Assembly: GCA_032622095.1 (NCBI GenBank)
Contig: CP136061.1
Coordinates: 171,745,107 to 171,809,106, forward strand
Source: Siphonodentalium dalli
Lineage: Eukaryota; Mollusca; Scaphopoda; Gadilida; Siphonodentaliidae
Length of the DNA: 64,000 nucleotides
Direction: 5' to 3'
Under the pieces are notes generated by a model that made no database searches, had not been told where the DNA came from, and was given only the letters and a program-made list of their open reading frames with translations. This document shows positions 22,720-34,125 of this stretch, one piece after another; position 1 is the first letter of the stretch; every line of letters begins with the position of its first letter. Made by a program: the position numbers and the translations under genes.

Positions 22720-22850
22720 CCGAATGTTCGTTTTTCCGAAAGTTCACTATTCTGAATGTTCATTATTACGAAGGTTCCCTATTCCGAAGTGTCACAATTC
22801 CGAAGGTTCGCTATTCCGAAGGTTCGCTCCTCCAAAGGTTTTCTATTCTG
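22720..22850. repeat. ~17-bp tandem word array (ttcgctattccgaagg)
   Basis: About seven degenerate copies of a word alternating 'ctattccgaa' and 'ggttcg'. The word contains the short inverted motif ttccgaa/ttcgg. No flanking terminal repeat was identified. Confidence 0.75.
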
Positions 22851-23494
22851 GGCAGAAATTTAATCAGAAATGAATCAAAATTTGCACCCCTCCCCCACTG
22901 GCCCAAAAACCACACGACGATAACTCACTTCAGTGGGTTGTTTCAAATCACGTATGTGTGCTATTTTATATTGATTGACCTATTTTTATTTCTTGACGAA
23001 ATAATTATGCTGGGTCTATGAACGCCACTGCATAAATACACAGCGAGTGCCTCCCTAACCCCTTCGAACCATGCAGACCAAACTCCCATATATGTTTGCA
23101 AAATATCATTTGTACCCTTCCCCATTTTAGTTGGAACTCTCCAATCGGTACCTCAAACTTTCCAACTGTTGGAAATTTCCAACCTGACATCCCCCCCCCC
23201 CCACACACAGACTCCATAAAGCCTCAAAGTTTTTTACTGGTGGCCATTTAAGTCCAACAATGGGGAAAATATGCTGCTGTTAGTCTAAAATCAACATGTT
23301 CCCCACTAACTATTGGTTGGATATATAAAACCATCATATTCCCCATTAATTAGTGGATGGAAATTCAAACAATGAGAATAATTTCAACCTATATGTGATG
23401 TAAAATTTCCAACTAATATTGTCAGGCATGCAATTCCCATCTGGTGAATTGTTTTACCAAAGTTCAGCAATAGGTAGTAGGCATACACATCTCT

Positions 23495-23574
23495 ATGGGA
23501 GGCCCTTTTCACATTTATTATTTATTTGCGCTTAAGCGCAAATATAAATAGTAAATGTGAAAAGGGCCTCCCAT
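23495..23574. repeat. 80-bp near-perfect hairpin
   Basis: Arms 'atgggaggcccttttcacat' and its complement are symmetric about 'gcgcttaagcgc' (23529-23540), with only a couple of mismatches over 40-bp arms. Possible fold-back MITE core or cruciform-forming site. It also generates a protein-less open frame on the minus strand. Confidence 0.8.
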
Positions 23575-23831
23575 ACATCTCCACCCCGTGTAGCCACATC
23601 TCTAGTTTCAAACGTTGCCATTTGTTCAAAATTGACATAGAAATTTGGTTCACATGACTAATGTGTGCGCCGACTATAAATAAACCAACGTTATTTATAG
23701 TGCACACGCCCTGCATGATGTTTACTCGACGTTTGGATGAGACGCCACTACGACGACGCAAATTGTTGAACGTTTTATGGCTATTCTCTGTGACATCATG
23801 TGGCAAATCCCGAATGCGTGCCATGCTCATG

Positions 23832-24962
23832 TAGAGCTGGGACGGTTATGCTGTTAACCGGTTAACCACCAACTATGGCCGTGACTGGTCACGGATTTGC
23901 CGTGGTCGGTTAACCGTAACATCACTATTATAGTGTATGATCACTGTGATGGTCAGCTATTTTCAAATTGATCCCAAGAAAATATAAATTGAGCCCAATA
24001 ATTTCCACGAGCAGTCCTGCTTTCTATGATATACTTTTAAAAGTTGCCACGTTCTCTGGTGTTAATTCGTTTACAATCTTTGTGGCTCAATTGCCGTTAA
24101 TTAATCTTGGATTATTTCATTTTAACATGAGGCAATATATATATCAGAGCAGCTAATATTTATATTAAATCATTTTTGAACCATTACATTTAAAATAGTA
24201 TCAGATAATGAGTTTTTCCATTCGAATATTAATCCACCTCGAATTTATAGAGTTATTGTTCTTGTTGCAGAACGTACATAATACGTTTCGTCGATTACCG
24301 CGAAATTCATAAATTTTTTCTTCTTCGAGGAAGATTCTGACGACGACCTGGAGTTCGATGGTTTCGACGACGATGGACTTGTCGTCTTCTGAACTTTGTT
24401 GTTTGAACTTTGTGCTATTTATGTGCGCTATTAACCGTTCCATACGCACGTTTACAACGTATAAATTGTAGTTTTTGTTTTACCTGTCGACATCTGTATC
24501 TTGTTATTATTATATGATTTTATCTTAATAAAACGCATCATTCTCTTTATATAACGCAACTACTCTTGGTATCAGTATAAAATACGATGGTAAACCAGCA
24601 TCTCAATGCTAACTGAGATTTTGCATGGGGGGATACCCGTGAGTAAGCCCAGTACCCACTTTTTGGACAAAAACGTGCACGTGCCCCCTGGGCTTACTGA
24701 CGGCCCGTGACGGGTGTATACAGTACTTAATTAGATATGTGATTATGTGTGTCATGGGTGACGTCATGGGTGACAACTTCTTTGTATAATGGGCAGGAGC
24801 CGTTCTCAAACTTACCATGTCAGTGAGCATCACAATCATCGCCGTTCGGCATACTGGGCTTACCCACCCATAATAGTACCTATAATATGTGGTTAACCGG
24901 TTAATCGCGGTTTTTTGCCGTTCATAACCGGTCACGAAAAACCCATAACCGTCCCAGCTCTA
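23832..24962. mobile_element. Non-autonomous hAT element (hAT-2), 1,131 bp
   Basis: Inverted ends TAGAGCTGGGACGGTTATG (19 bp, exact) are flanked by an exact 8-bp duplication TGCTCATG (23824-23831 and 24963-24970). Subterminal DNA repeats 'ggttaaccggttaacc' and 'ccggtcacg'. No transposase is present. An acidic frame on the plus strand (about 24311-24391, EEDSDDDLEFDGFDDDG) follows a splice-acceptor-like 'ttgttgcag' at 24261-24269; it could be a remnant of a captured exon but is too short to identify. Confidence 0.9.
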
Positions 24963-24970
24963 TGCTCATG

Positions 24971-26277
24971 TGGTTTATCTATGATTGACTCATGCGGTAC
25001 TTGAAATGTAGGGATGTGCTGTCGAAATTAGGGCGGGTTACACTGGGGTGGACTGGTGGATGCTAGTTGGCAAGAGATCATGCCATGAATCTCTACCCTT
25101 GGTATAGCTAGATTAGAGATTCATGGCACTATCCAATTTAGACATTAACTGAATGGAAAGTGTCATGAAATTTCCCTGCATGACAACGGCTGAGAAATTA
25201 GGAGACCTCAATTGTCAGCCCACATTATGACGCCATATATAGCAACCATACAGGGGAAACGAAATCAGTACATTTTACGTTCATGTAGGCGTAGGCCTAC
25301 TCAGTGAAACTGGTCAACGTGCAATAATCAACTTTAAGTTGGGAATAAATTAATTAAATGTGTTAGCCTCATGACTATTAATTCCCTTAATTAACATTTA
25401 TTCAGATTCATATAAATATGCTACCAATTTATACATAATATAACATTGATTGTGCGAATACAATTGCCATAAAGTAGGCCTATATGGCATATGGAGGCGT
25501 ATTATAACTGGATTCAATTAATTCAATCACCGAAAATAGCATCGTGATTTCCGCGGGTGTGAAAAGTAATAGCCTTGTCTCAAGTTGTGAGGCAAAATTA
25601 CATGCGCGTGATTTTTAGATTAGGTAGATAATCGGATTTCTTTAACTTTATTAATCGGCAATATTGTATTATGGGACCACTGATTTTACCAATTTAAGGT
25701 AAAATATAGTGTTTACTTTATACCGACTTCAAGATAAAATAGTTGAACATATATTGGTGCTGTCTTGGCCTATATGTAATCTGGGGGGGGGGGGGGGGGT
25801 AGATTCAACAGCCAGCTTCCCACTGCATGTGGTCGCTGATTGCTGCAATATTCACATGGTATAGACCTACGGTACGTCACATAATGACAAACTATATGGA
25901 ACACTTTCCTCAACGATTGTGTAATAGGTATACTAAATAGGCCTATAGAGGTCAGATTTTGATATAAAATCATAGCCTGGAATACGCACATGTAACCCAG
26001 CGGGTATACTATCCTAAGCCATGTTTTTTTCCAATTAATTAACTAACTTACCTTCCCAAACATTCCTGAAATAGTATTATGTATAAAACATTTCGACAAC
26101 GACCCCACATGTGGCATTAGCCAAAGTAGGCATATATCGTTGCCGTTGAAATGTTAGAGCTAGGTAGGCCTACGTGACCAGCGGGTAATTAGATATATGT
26201 CAATGTAATACACACACACAATTGGGGAAGTTAGGTATACTCGAATATCGATATTTTGTAAGTAAATTAAATTCAAC
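24971..26277. other. Non-coding with one small hairpin and a G run
   Basis: 25081-25128 forms a hairpin with 14-17-bp arms (tgccatgaatctct). A G run lies at about 25783-25799. Otherwise no gene or element was recognised. Confidence 0.5.
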
Positions 26278-26400
26278 TTTGTATTCAACTAAGGTTGCCC
26301 TTAGTCATTTCTGACTAAGGCCTTGGTCAGAAATGACTAAGGCCTTGGTCAGAAATGACTAAGGCCTTAGTCTGAAATAACTAAGGCTTGACTAAGTCAT
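26278..26400. repeat. Short word array (gactaaggccttagtc type)
   Basis: Four to five copies of 'ggtcagaaatgactaaggcc' and variants, each palindrome-like. A related array of the words 'gactaagg' and 'cttagt' occurs at 33025-33130. Confidence 0.7.
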
Positions 26401-26774
26401 CACTGTATCCATTAGTACATTTAATTGGGCCTAATTATTGGGGGTATCATAGCCTTGCAGCCTCAGCTGAACATCGCAACTGCAGATTAAAATAACTGAA
26501 AATAATGACTTACAGGTATCATCATAAATTGTATTAACTATTGAAACAATTAGACAATATAAACAATGTTTTATCTTGAAAGAAAATTATTCATCACAGA
26601 ATACTAGTATGCATTGAATATACATTCAATATCTGACCAGTCGATAATTGTTTCAAATTGAAACAAAAATTTATGCTTACATTAAAATGATAACGAGCGA
26701 CCAACATAGAAGATTAAAATCGGAGGAAATGAAGAGTTTTTTTAGAAGAAAAATTATATGATAAATATCTTCAC

Positions 26775-26910
26775 CACTATGTGTGGAACTGAGCGCTTGT
26801 ATCAAGCCACGGTGGAGTTTCCGACACACATTGTGACTTGCCTTCAAGCTCGTCACAATAATTTCATGAACACCGCCTTGGCTTGATACAAGCGTGCATA
26901 TCCACACAGG
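26775..26910. repeat. Two-tier hairpin, ~136 bp
   Basis: The outer arms share 'cgcttgtatcaagcca' and its complement, with 'tgtgtgga/tccacaca' at the ends. An inner stem 'attgtgac/gtcacaat' lies between. Mismatches and a small bulge suggest an old fold-back MITE; no target duplication found. Confidence 0.6.
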
Positions 26911-28979
26911 CATAGCACTTGGTGAATACCTCTATTTAACAAATGAATGTTTGTTTTCAGAAATGCATGCAATTATGAACGCTTTGTTGCGGTCACATTT
27001 TGAATGAATCGCAGAAACAAACCTCGCAATATTTGATTTAAATGTCACAATTTTGAGCGCAAAGTGTCACCATATTAAGCGCAAAATATTGCAATAATAT
27101 CACAAGCGACATGCTTATAAGCGTTTCCACTTGCGAAAATAGCATGCTTAATATACCACTTCTTTTGACTGGTACTGTACTACTGTATATATCAACAACA
27201 GCTATTTGGGATTGGTCCCTTCAAGACAACAGCAGATCCAATAAACATGTAACTCTGCGCAATGACTTGGCGACAATGTTCTCATGTAGTCGCACATTTT
27301 CCATGAAATATCAGTGAATCAGCCGAAGATAGTTTGATAAGAACGTGAACATCCAAACCAATAATAGGGTACTCCTGGTAAATTGTCGTGATACCGGTAA
27401 CTTGACAATAACATGGCGAATAATGACAATGTCTCATATCCACACGTTTCAATGAACAATGATGAACACGGATGAATTGGTCGGGGTCATTGTAAAGTTG
27501 GAATTGTAGATATGTGATCATCCATCACTACACGGCATCAGTTTCATTGTTTTTGGTGTTTTTGTTGACATTGAATCTCTTGTGAATTACACTGGTGCGC
27601 ACGCCGCACAGTACAGTACTAGCAGTCTAGCACATGTATATCCTCTCTTGTAATTGTACATGCATGTCAATGTGCTCTGAAAGAATCAGATTCTGAACAA
27701 GTACTGTCAACTGCATTTTCAACATTCTAATAATAATAGCTGCTCGTTGAGTCTTTGTTATTATTGTCACTATTGCTTGACATCGAAGCTTGTGTTCATC
27801 TGAATGATGTCAGACCATTGATTCGATTGAATGGATCATGTCATGATTCATCGATTAATTGGCATGCATCTCTGCTCTCGATGAATTTAGTGGAAATTGT
27901 CAATGATTAATAAGCCTTTTTTTTCGCAGAATTTAAACTTGTCCGGTCATCAAAGGAACCGAAATCAGACCGTCTTTAACAACTGTCCGCAATCGAACAG
28001 GTAACAGTCTCGATCACCAAACCAAGCCGGAATGAACTTCAACTTGGGGTACTCGTCCACAATGCCACAGCGAAAAACGTTCACCACACTGTATGTACTG
28101 TACAGTACTGTGTACGGTACATGTAACCTTGAAGGAGTCATCAGGCACAAATCTAATTTTGGCAGCAAATATTTCAGGCGCCGTTCTTTCACATGTAGAA
28201 TAAAGATTCAAGCTATTATTGACAAATTGTCCACTTGTAAGTTGTTGAAAGCAGCTGAATAATTAGTTCAACAATACTCGATGAACGTTTTTTTTCCTAA
28301 ATTCTCTTTTATCCGCTCTCCAAATACGCCATGGTTGTTATTTATGTAATTTGTCGTCTCTTTTAGTTCGTTCGACGCCAATATCACGACTAAATCACTC
28401 TGATTTTAGTGATTTTACCGAATTAAAAATGTCAGCCGCAAAATGGCGAGACAATAATTTGAGTTAAAACTAGGATTTAAATTTCTGAAAAGCCAGAAAT
28501 TTTATACTTCCATTTAATTTTTAATGAACACAATCTTTATATTATATGGAAATTATATATTAAATAATTAAAAGAAATGAATGAGAAAAAGATCATAGAC
28601 ATGGATTGTAAGTTCAGAATTTCGACTTGTTGGTATATTATTAATGATATATGCGGATTTTTTTGTTAAAACTGTCGTGGCGATTACTGCCCTTAGTCTC
28701 TTGTTACGATTTTTATAATGATACTAATATTATGCAATACGCCACAACCCTGGCTGCTAATTTATAACAAACACTCTCACACTACATAAGCGAAATACTA
28801 CATACCACTGTAAGCCATGAAAGTCTTAAGATATATATCATTAATATAATGCTACGGCCGTGCAACATTCTATAGTCGTTCGCTCATAAACTTAGAAAAC
28901 GCACTAAAGTTGCACATATATACTACCCATCACATCCACTCGTCAAGTTTGCATTATCTGGATTCAAGATTCCACCCCG

Positions 28980-29017
<38 letters not shown>

Positions 29018-29356
29018 CCCACCATTGAGTTTCGGTGGAATTTTTCAAACGTGTGAACAATCCCTAACCGAGCTCTCCGTTGGGCAGGTTGCTTTTATAG
29101 CAGAGCGGTCAAAATTTGCGGGCAATATGACAGTATACCGACGTACCTGTCCCTGCATTATATTAATATTAATAAATGTCCTAGTGTATACAGTAATCCG
29201 GTGGTATTTTCCTATTAACATGTGAATGCATGTAATATCGGGCACTTAATCCTGATTAACTCATTGCGCATTTATTTTAAAAGTTAAAACATTTCACGGA
29301 ATTTGCCGAAAGCCTCGACCCACACTGATGCAAGCTCTCTGTTAAACGGATTGCTC
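26911..29356. other. Non-coding, contains a C35 homopolymer
   Basis: 28980-29014 is an uninterrupted run of C (35 bases), followed by TCCCCC. The rest shows no recognisable gene, element or array. Confidence 0.45.
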
Positions 29357-29360
29357 TTAA

Positions 29361-29689
29361 CCTCTTCGCTGCTATGACGTCCGTATCTATTACGGACGTA
29401 AAAGTGCACGCCGTGTGCTATATGGTCCGTAGGTACTACGGACCTACTTCAGCACACTAGAAGTAGGCCATTATACATAACTGGAACTCAGAGATTAGTG
29501 CATCGGAATAACTGTATCTCGACGTTTCAAACAGTGTATGATGTTACACGATTGTGAACAATAATAGCCTTTCAGCTGAGTCACTTTTATGGTTCTTTTG
29601 ACATTCCCGCTATATTTTCCCATTGGAAAATGCCAATAACGTCAACAGCCCAGCACACGACGTCATAACGTCATTTAGCAGCGAAGAGG
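29361..29689. mobile_element. piggyBac-type MITE, 329 bp
   Basis: Inverted ends CCTCTTCGCTGCTA are flanked on both sides by TTAA (29357-29360, 29690-29693), the target duplication of the piggyBac superfamily; the start CCTCTTCGCTGC is also typical. Inside the left end are two hairpins, 'tccgta...tacgga' (29388-29398) and 'ggtccgtaggtactacggacc' type (about 29424-29444). No coding capacity. Confidence 0.85.
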
Positions 29690-29693
29690 TTAA

Positions 29694-30006
29694 ACTACGA
29701 CAGTCAAACTTCCAGGATGTATCTATTGTATACCGATGTACCTGCTAGCGCATTTCACTCGCTCCTTCATTAGCCTGTTTGAATTTGACGGGAATATTGG
29801 AGAATTTCGAGTTTTGCCATATATCTATGGCAGGCTGTGTTCATTTGCATGTAGTACGTATTACGCTATATCGCGTCGCCACTAGTAAACCCTTTGCTCT
29901 GAAACTTAAGAAATCGCACCAGAGTTGGGCATTGATACCCCATATCACACCCGCTCATCAGCAAAATTGTAACTCCGTATTTTATATTTTGAAGTATTTT
30001 TCAACT
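29694..30006. other. Non-coding
   Basis: Nothing recognised between the piggyBac MITE and the tandem duplication. Confidence 0.4.
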
Positions 30007-32846
30007 ATGCTCATTATAAAATTGCTAAGAACGCAAATAATAATAGAGAAAAATAAAAATCACATAAACAATATACTTCCATGTAAAACATGGAAGTATA
30101 ATAAGGGAATCGCGCGGAATTGATTGGTATGTCGATAGTACGGTTTCTTGACATTTCTGTGTTCAGTTGGAACGTTCTGGTATGACCCCCACCCATACCT
30201 CGGAATTAGGTGACGCGGGTAGAAAAGTCACCATATCTCGCCCAATTTTCGAGATATCGAGCTAATTTTTGCGTGATTGTGTTCGCAATTGATGCCCCTT
30301 TATTATATAGTAGGGTTTTAGTAAGATATTGTGGCGATATTCTACTATGTAGGCCTATATATATGCTGTTCAGTATATACATTTCGATTATCTCTGGCTT
30401 TCATCGACATAATACGGCAAGTAGGTAATCGTTTAGAAGTACTAGAAATTCCCCATCGAATGACACCAAAAAAGTGACGATTGGTTGTAGGAATTTAAAT
30501 CCATAGTGCATCTTGTGTAAACTTGATAAGAATTAATGGGCCACAATTTCTACATTTTTCAACCGATTTACAAAATTCTTTCTGGAGTACTCTCAGAACG
30601 TCCTATAGATACTTCACAACAATTTTGGTTCGAATCGGAGACGACAAAAAAATTACAATTTTTGCCCCCCTCCCTAATAGGGACAAATATTTTTGGATCT
30701 TGGTAAAAATTGCACCAGTTCGTCTTCTCTCTATGAATAACACGCTCACATAAACAAAATCCTGCTCATGTGCGTCGTCTAGGAGGAGTTGTGGTCACAA
30801 CCACTTTCTCCTCAGCCAATGTATGAATACAATTTTCGATGGTCTGTAACTTGGACATTTCTCAACCGATTTACAAAATTCTTTCAGGAGGATCATTAGT
30901 ACGTCCTAAAGATACATGGTAGTAAAAATGGTTGAAATCATAGCAAAAAAAAATTGCGAAAATTTCGCTCCCACCCTAACCAAAAAATGTAAGTCCGACC
31001 CTGTCCAAATTATTTTTGTGAAGTATATTGACAACGGCCAGCACTACCATAGAAACTAAATCCAGCTATCTTTCTTGCTATGTGAGAACAGGCGATCAGA
31101 AGATTTCGAGGTTGACATATATATGGGAGATAACTCTGGAGAGGAAAGACGGACAAAGTTTTTGATGTGCTCATGATTCAGTGGATATCAAGATGTATGT
31201 ATCGACCTAATTTCAGTGCTGTACTCCTTATATTTTCGGAGTTCTGAAAACACCAATTGTTCACATAAAGGGAGATAACTCTGCAAATCGAGTGAGGACA
31301 TGATTCTCAATATGCCTAAGCACTAGAGTTTGTATACATATATATACATACAAACTTTTAGCTTTCTAACTCTTGTATTGACTGAGCTATGCTCATTATA
31401 AAATTGCTAAGAACGCAAATAATAATAGAGAAAAATAAAAATCACAAAAACAATATACTTCCATGTAAAACATGGAAGTATAATAAGGGAATCGCACGGA
31501 ATTGATTGGTATGTCATAGTACGGTTTCTTGACATTTCTGTGTTCAGTTGGAACGTTCTGGTGTGACCCCCACCCATACCTCGGAATTAGGTGACGCGGG
31601 TAGAAAAGTCACCATATCTCGCCCAATTTTCGAGATATCGAGCTAATTTTTGCGTGATTGTGTTCGCAATTGATGCCCCTTTATTATATAGTAGGGTTTT
31701 AGTAAGATATTGTGGCGATATTCTACTATGTAGGCCTATATATATGCTGTTCAGTATATACATTTCGATTATCTCTGGCTTCCATCGACATAATACGGCA
31801 AGTAGGTAATCGTTTAGAAGTACTAGAAATTCCCCATCGAATGACACCAAAAAAGTGACGATTGGTTGTAGGAATTTAAATCCATAGTGCATCTTGTGTA
31901 AACTTGATAAGAATTAATGGGCCACAATTTCTACATTTTTCAACCGATTTACAAAATTCTTTCTGGAGTACTCTCAGAACGTCCTATAGATACTTCACAA
32001 CAATTTTGGTTCGAATCGGAGACGACAAAAAAATTACAATTTTTGCCCCCCCTCCCTAATAGGGACAAATATTTTTGGATCTTGGTAAAAATTGCACCAG
32101 TTCGTCTTCTCTCTATGAATAACACGCTCACATAAACAAAATCCTGCTCATGTGCGTCGTCTAGGAGGAGTTGTGGTCACAACCACTTTCTCCTCAGCCA
32201 ATGTATGAATACAATTTTCGATGGTCTGTAACTTGGACATTTCTCAACCGATTTACAAAATTCTTTCAGGAGGATCATTAGTACGTCCTAAAGATACATG
32301 GTAGTAAAAATGGTTGAAATCATAGCAAAAAAAAAATTGCGAAAATTTCGCCCCCCACCCTAACCAAAAAATGTAAGTCCGACCCTGTCCAAATTATTTT
32401 TGTGAAGTATATTGACAACGGCCAGCACTACCATAGAAACTAAATCCAGCTATCTTTCTTGCTATGTGAGAACAGGCGATCAGAAGATTTCGAGGTTGAC
32501 ATATATATGGGAGATAACTCTGGAGAGGAAAGACGGAAAGTTTTTGATGTGCTCATGATTCAGTGGATATCAAGATGTATGTATCGACCTAATTTCAGTG
32601 CTGTACTCCTTATATTTTCGGAGTTCTGAAAACACCAATTGTTCACATAAAGGGAGATAACTCTGCAAATCGAGTGAGGACATGATTCTCAATATGCCTA
32701 AGCACTAGAGTTTGTATACATATATATACTAACTCTTGTATTGACTGAGCTATGCTCATTATAAAATTGCTAAGAACGCAAATAATAATAGAGAAAAATA
32801 AAAATCACAAAAACAATATACTTCCATGTAAAACATGGAAGTATAA
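30007..32846. repeat. 1.37-kb tandem duplication, two copies plus a 95-bp third start
   Basis: Copies begin at 30007, 31389 and 32752 with 'tatgctcattataaaatt' and carry the small hairpin 'acttccatg-taaaa-catggaagt'. Copies 1 and 2 are about 99% identical, with single-base changes and a deletion of ~18 bp near 32727. The third copy stops right after the hairpin at about 32846. The unit repeats 'gggagataactctg' and 'caaccgatttacaaaattctt' internally. No protein family was found. Confidence 0.9.
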
Positions 32847-33544
32847 TTACATACTCGTCCATATACGTACCGACCCGATTAACACAGAATGAATGCGATA
32901 TTATATACATATTAAATGTCAGCAGAGTAAGATTCAGTCATACTGTATGGAGTCATTGCTGTATATAATATGTCGCCGATAAGTATACTATTGAGTTTTG
33001 ACGGCATGACTGAATCAAGAAAATATTAACCTTAGTAACTAAGGTGTGACTAAGGTCAAACTTAGTTACTTTTGGCTACGTTAGTCAAAAATAACTAAGT
33101 TACAGGTTGACTAAGGCTATGACTAAGAAACAACGTGGCCTCCGATGTATATATAAACAAAATACGGTAGCCTATACCTCGCCAGCAATGTAAATGGAAT
33201 TCATAATTGTAATGTTTGTGCTTTCATTGCTTTGTATAAAGTGAACTCGACTGTAATATATTATATACCGTACCGGTAATCAAATGCTATGAACAGCGTT
33301 TGGTCCGCGATGTGCATGTGAATTTAATAGACCTAGGCCTACGATACCGTATCGCACAATTTCACGTTCCTACAATGGTCAACGTCTACATTGAACAAAC
33401 ACTAACACAAATCAAAATATTGTGTTAACTAAACTTATTGAAGACCTAAAGTGACATGTACAAACATGACTGTGACTCCGTACAAATGCTGAAACTTTAT
33501 GGGCACCATGCATAAAACAACATTTCTCCGCTGATTCCATCGGT
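32847..33544. other. Non-coding with a short CTAAGG/CTTAGT word array
   Basis: 33025-33130 holds degenerate copies of 'gactaaggt' and 'aacttagtt' in both orientations, similar to the array at 26278-26400. The rest shows nothing recognisable. Confidence 0.5.
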
Positions 33545-34125
33545 AATTATGTATTCCGGTAATTCCGTGGGCAATGATTTCATGGTTGTTTGCCATCGAT
33601 ATTTTACCGGTAAAATTATCGGTAATTTCGATCCTGTTTATCGGTAATTCTATGGGTAATTTCACAGGTAATTTTATCAGTAATCTCACAGGTAATTTTA
33701 CCGGTAATTTTATCGGCAATTTCACCGGAAATTTTACCGGTAATTTTACAGGTAATTTCACCGGTAATTTCACCGGTAATTTCACCGGTAATTTCACCGG
33801 TAATTTTACAGGTAATTTCACCGGTAATCTCACTGGTAATTTTATCGGTAATTTCACTGGTAATTTTACCGGTAATTTTACAGGTAATTTCACCGGTAAT
33901 CTCACTGGTAATTTTACCGGTAATTTTACAGGTAATTTCACCGGTAATCTTACCGGTAATTTTATCGGTAATTTCACTGGTAATTTTACCGGTAATTTAT
34001 AGCCTTCTACCGGTAATTTTACCGGTAATTTTACCGGTAATTTTTCTTAAATGAACCGGTAATTCCACCGGTAATTTTCCATCGGTAATACCTCTCAAGC
34101 CGGTAATACCGGTGGTATTACCGTT
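33545..34125. repeat. 15-bp word array (ggtaatttyaccggt type), ~580 bp
   Basis: About 35 copies of a 15-bp unit alternate 'ggtaattttacc' and 'ggtaatttcacc'; the core accggt is palindromic. Because the unit is a multiple of three, both strands stay open and would give artificial (GNFT)n and (KLPV)n peptides; I do not regard these as genes. The right end finishes in a palindrome (ggtaataccggtggtattacc type, about 34102-34122). Confidence 0.9.

Noticed and set aside
33435-34002. Long open frames of 180 and 142 codons on opposite strands
   Set aside because: Both are products of a 15-bp repeat whose length is a multiple of three; the peptides are pure repeats with no domain.
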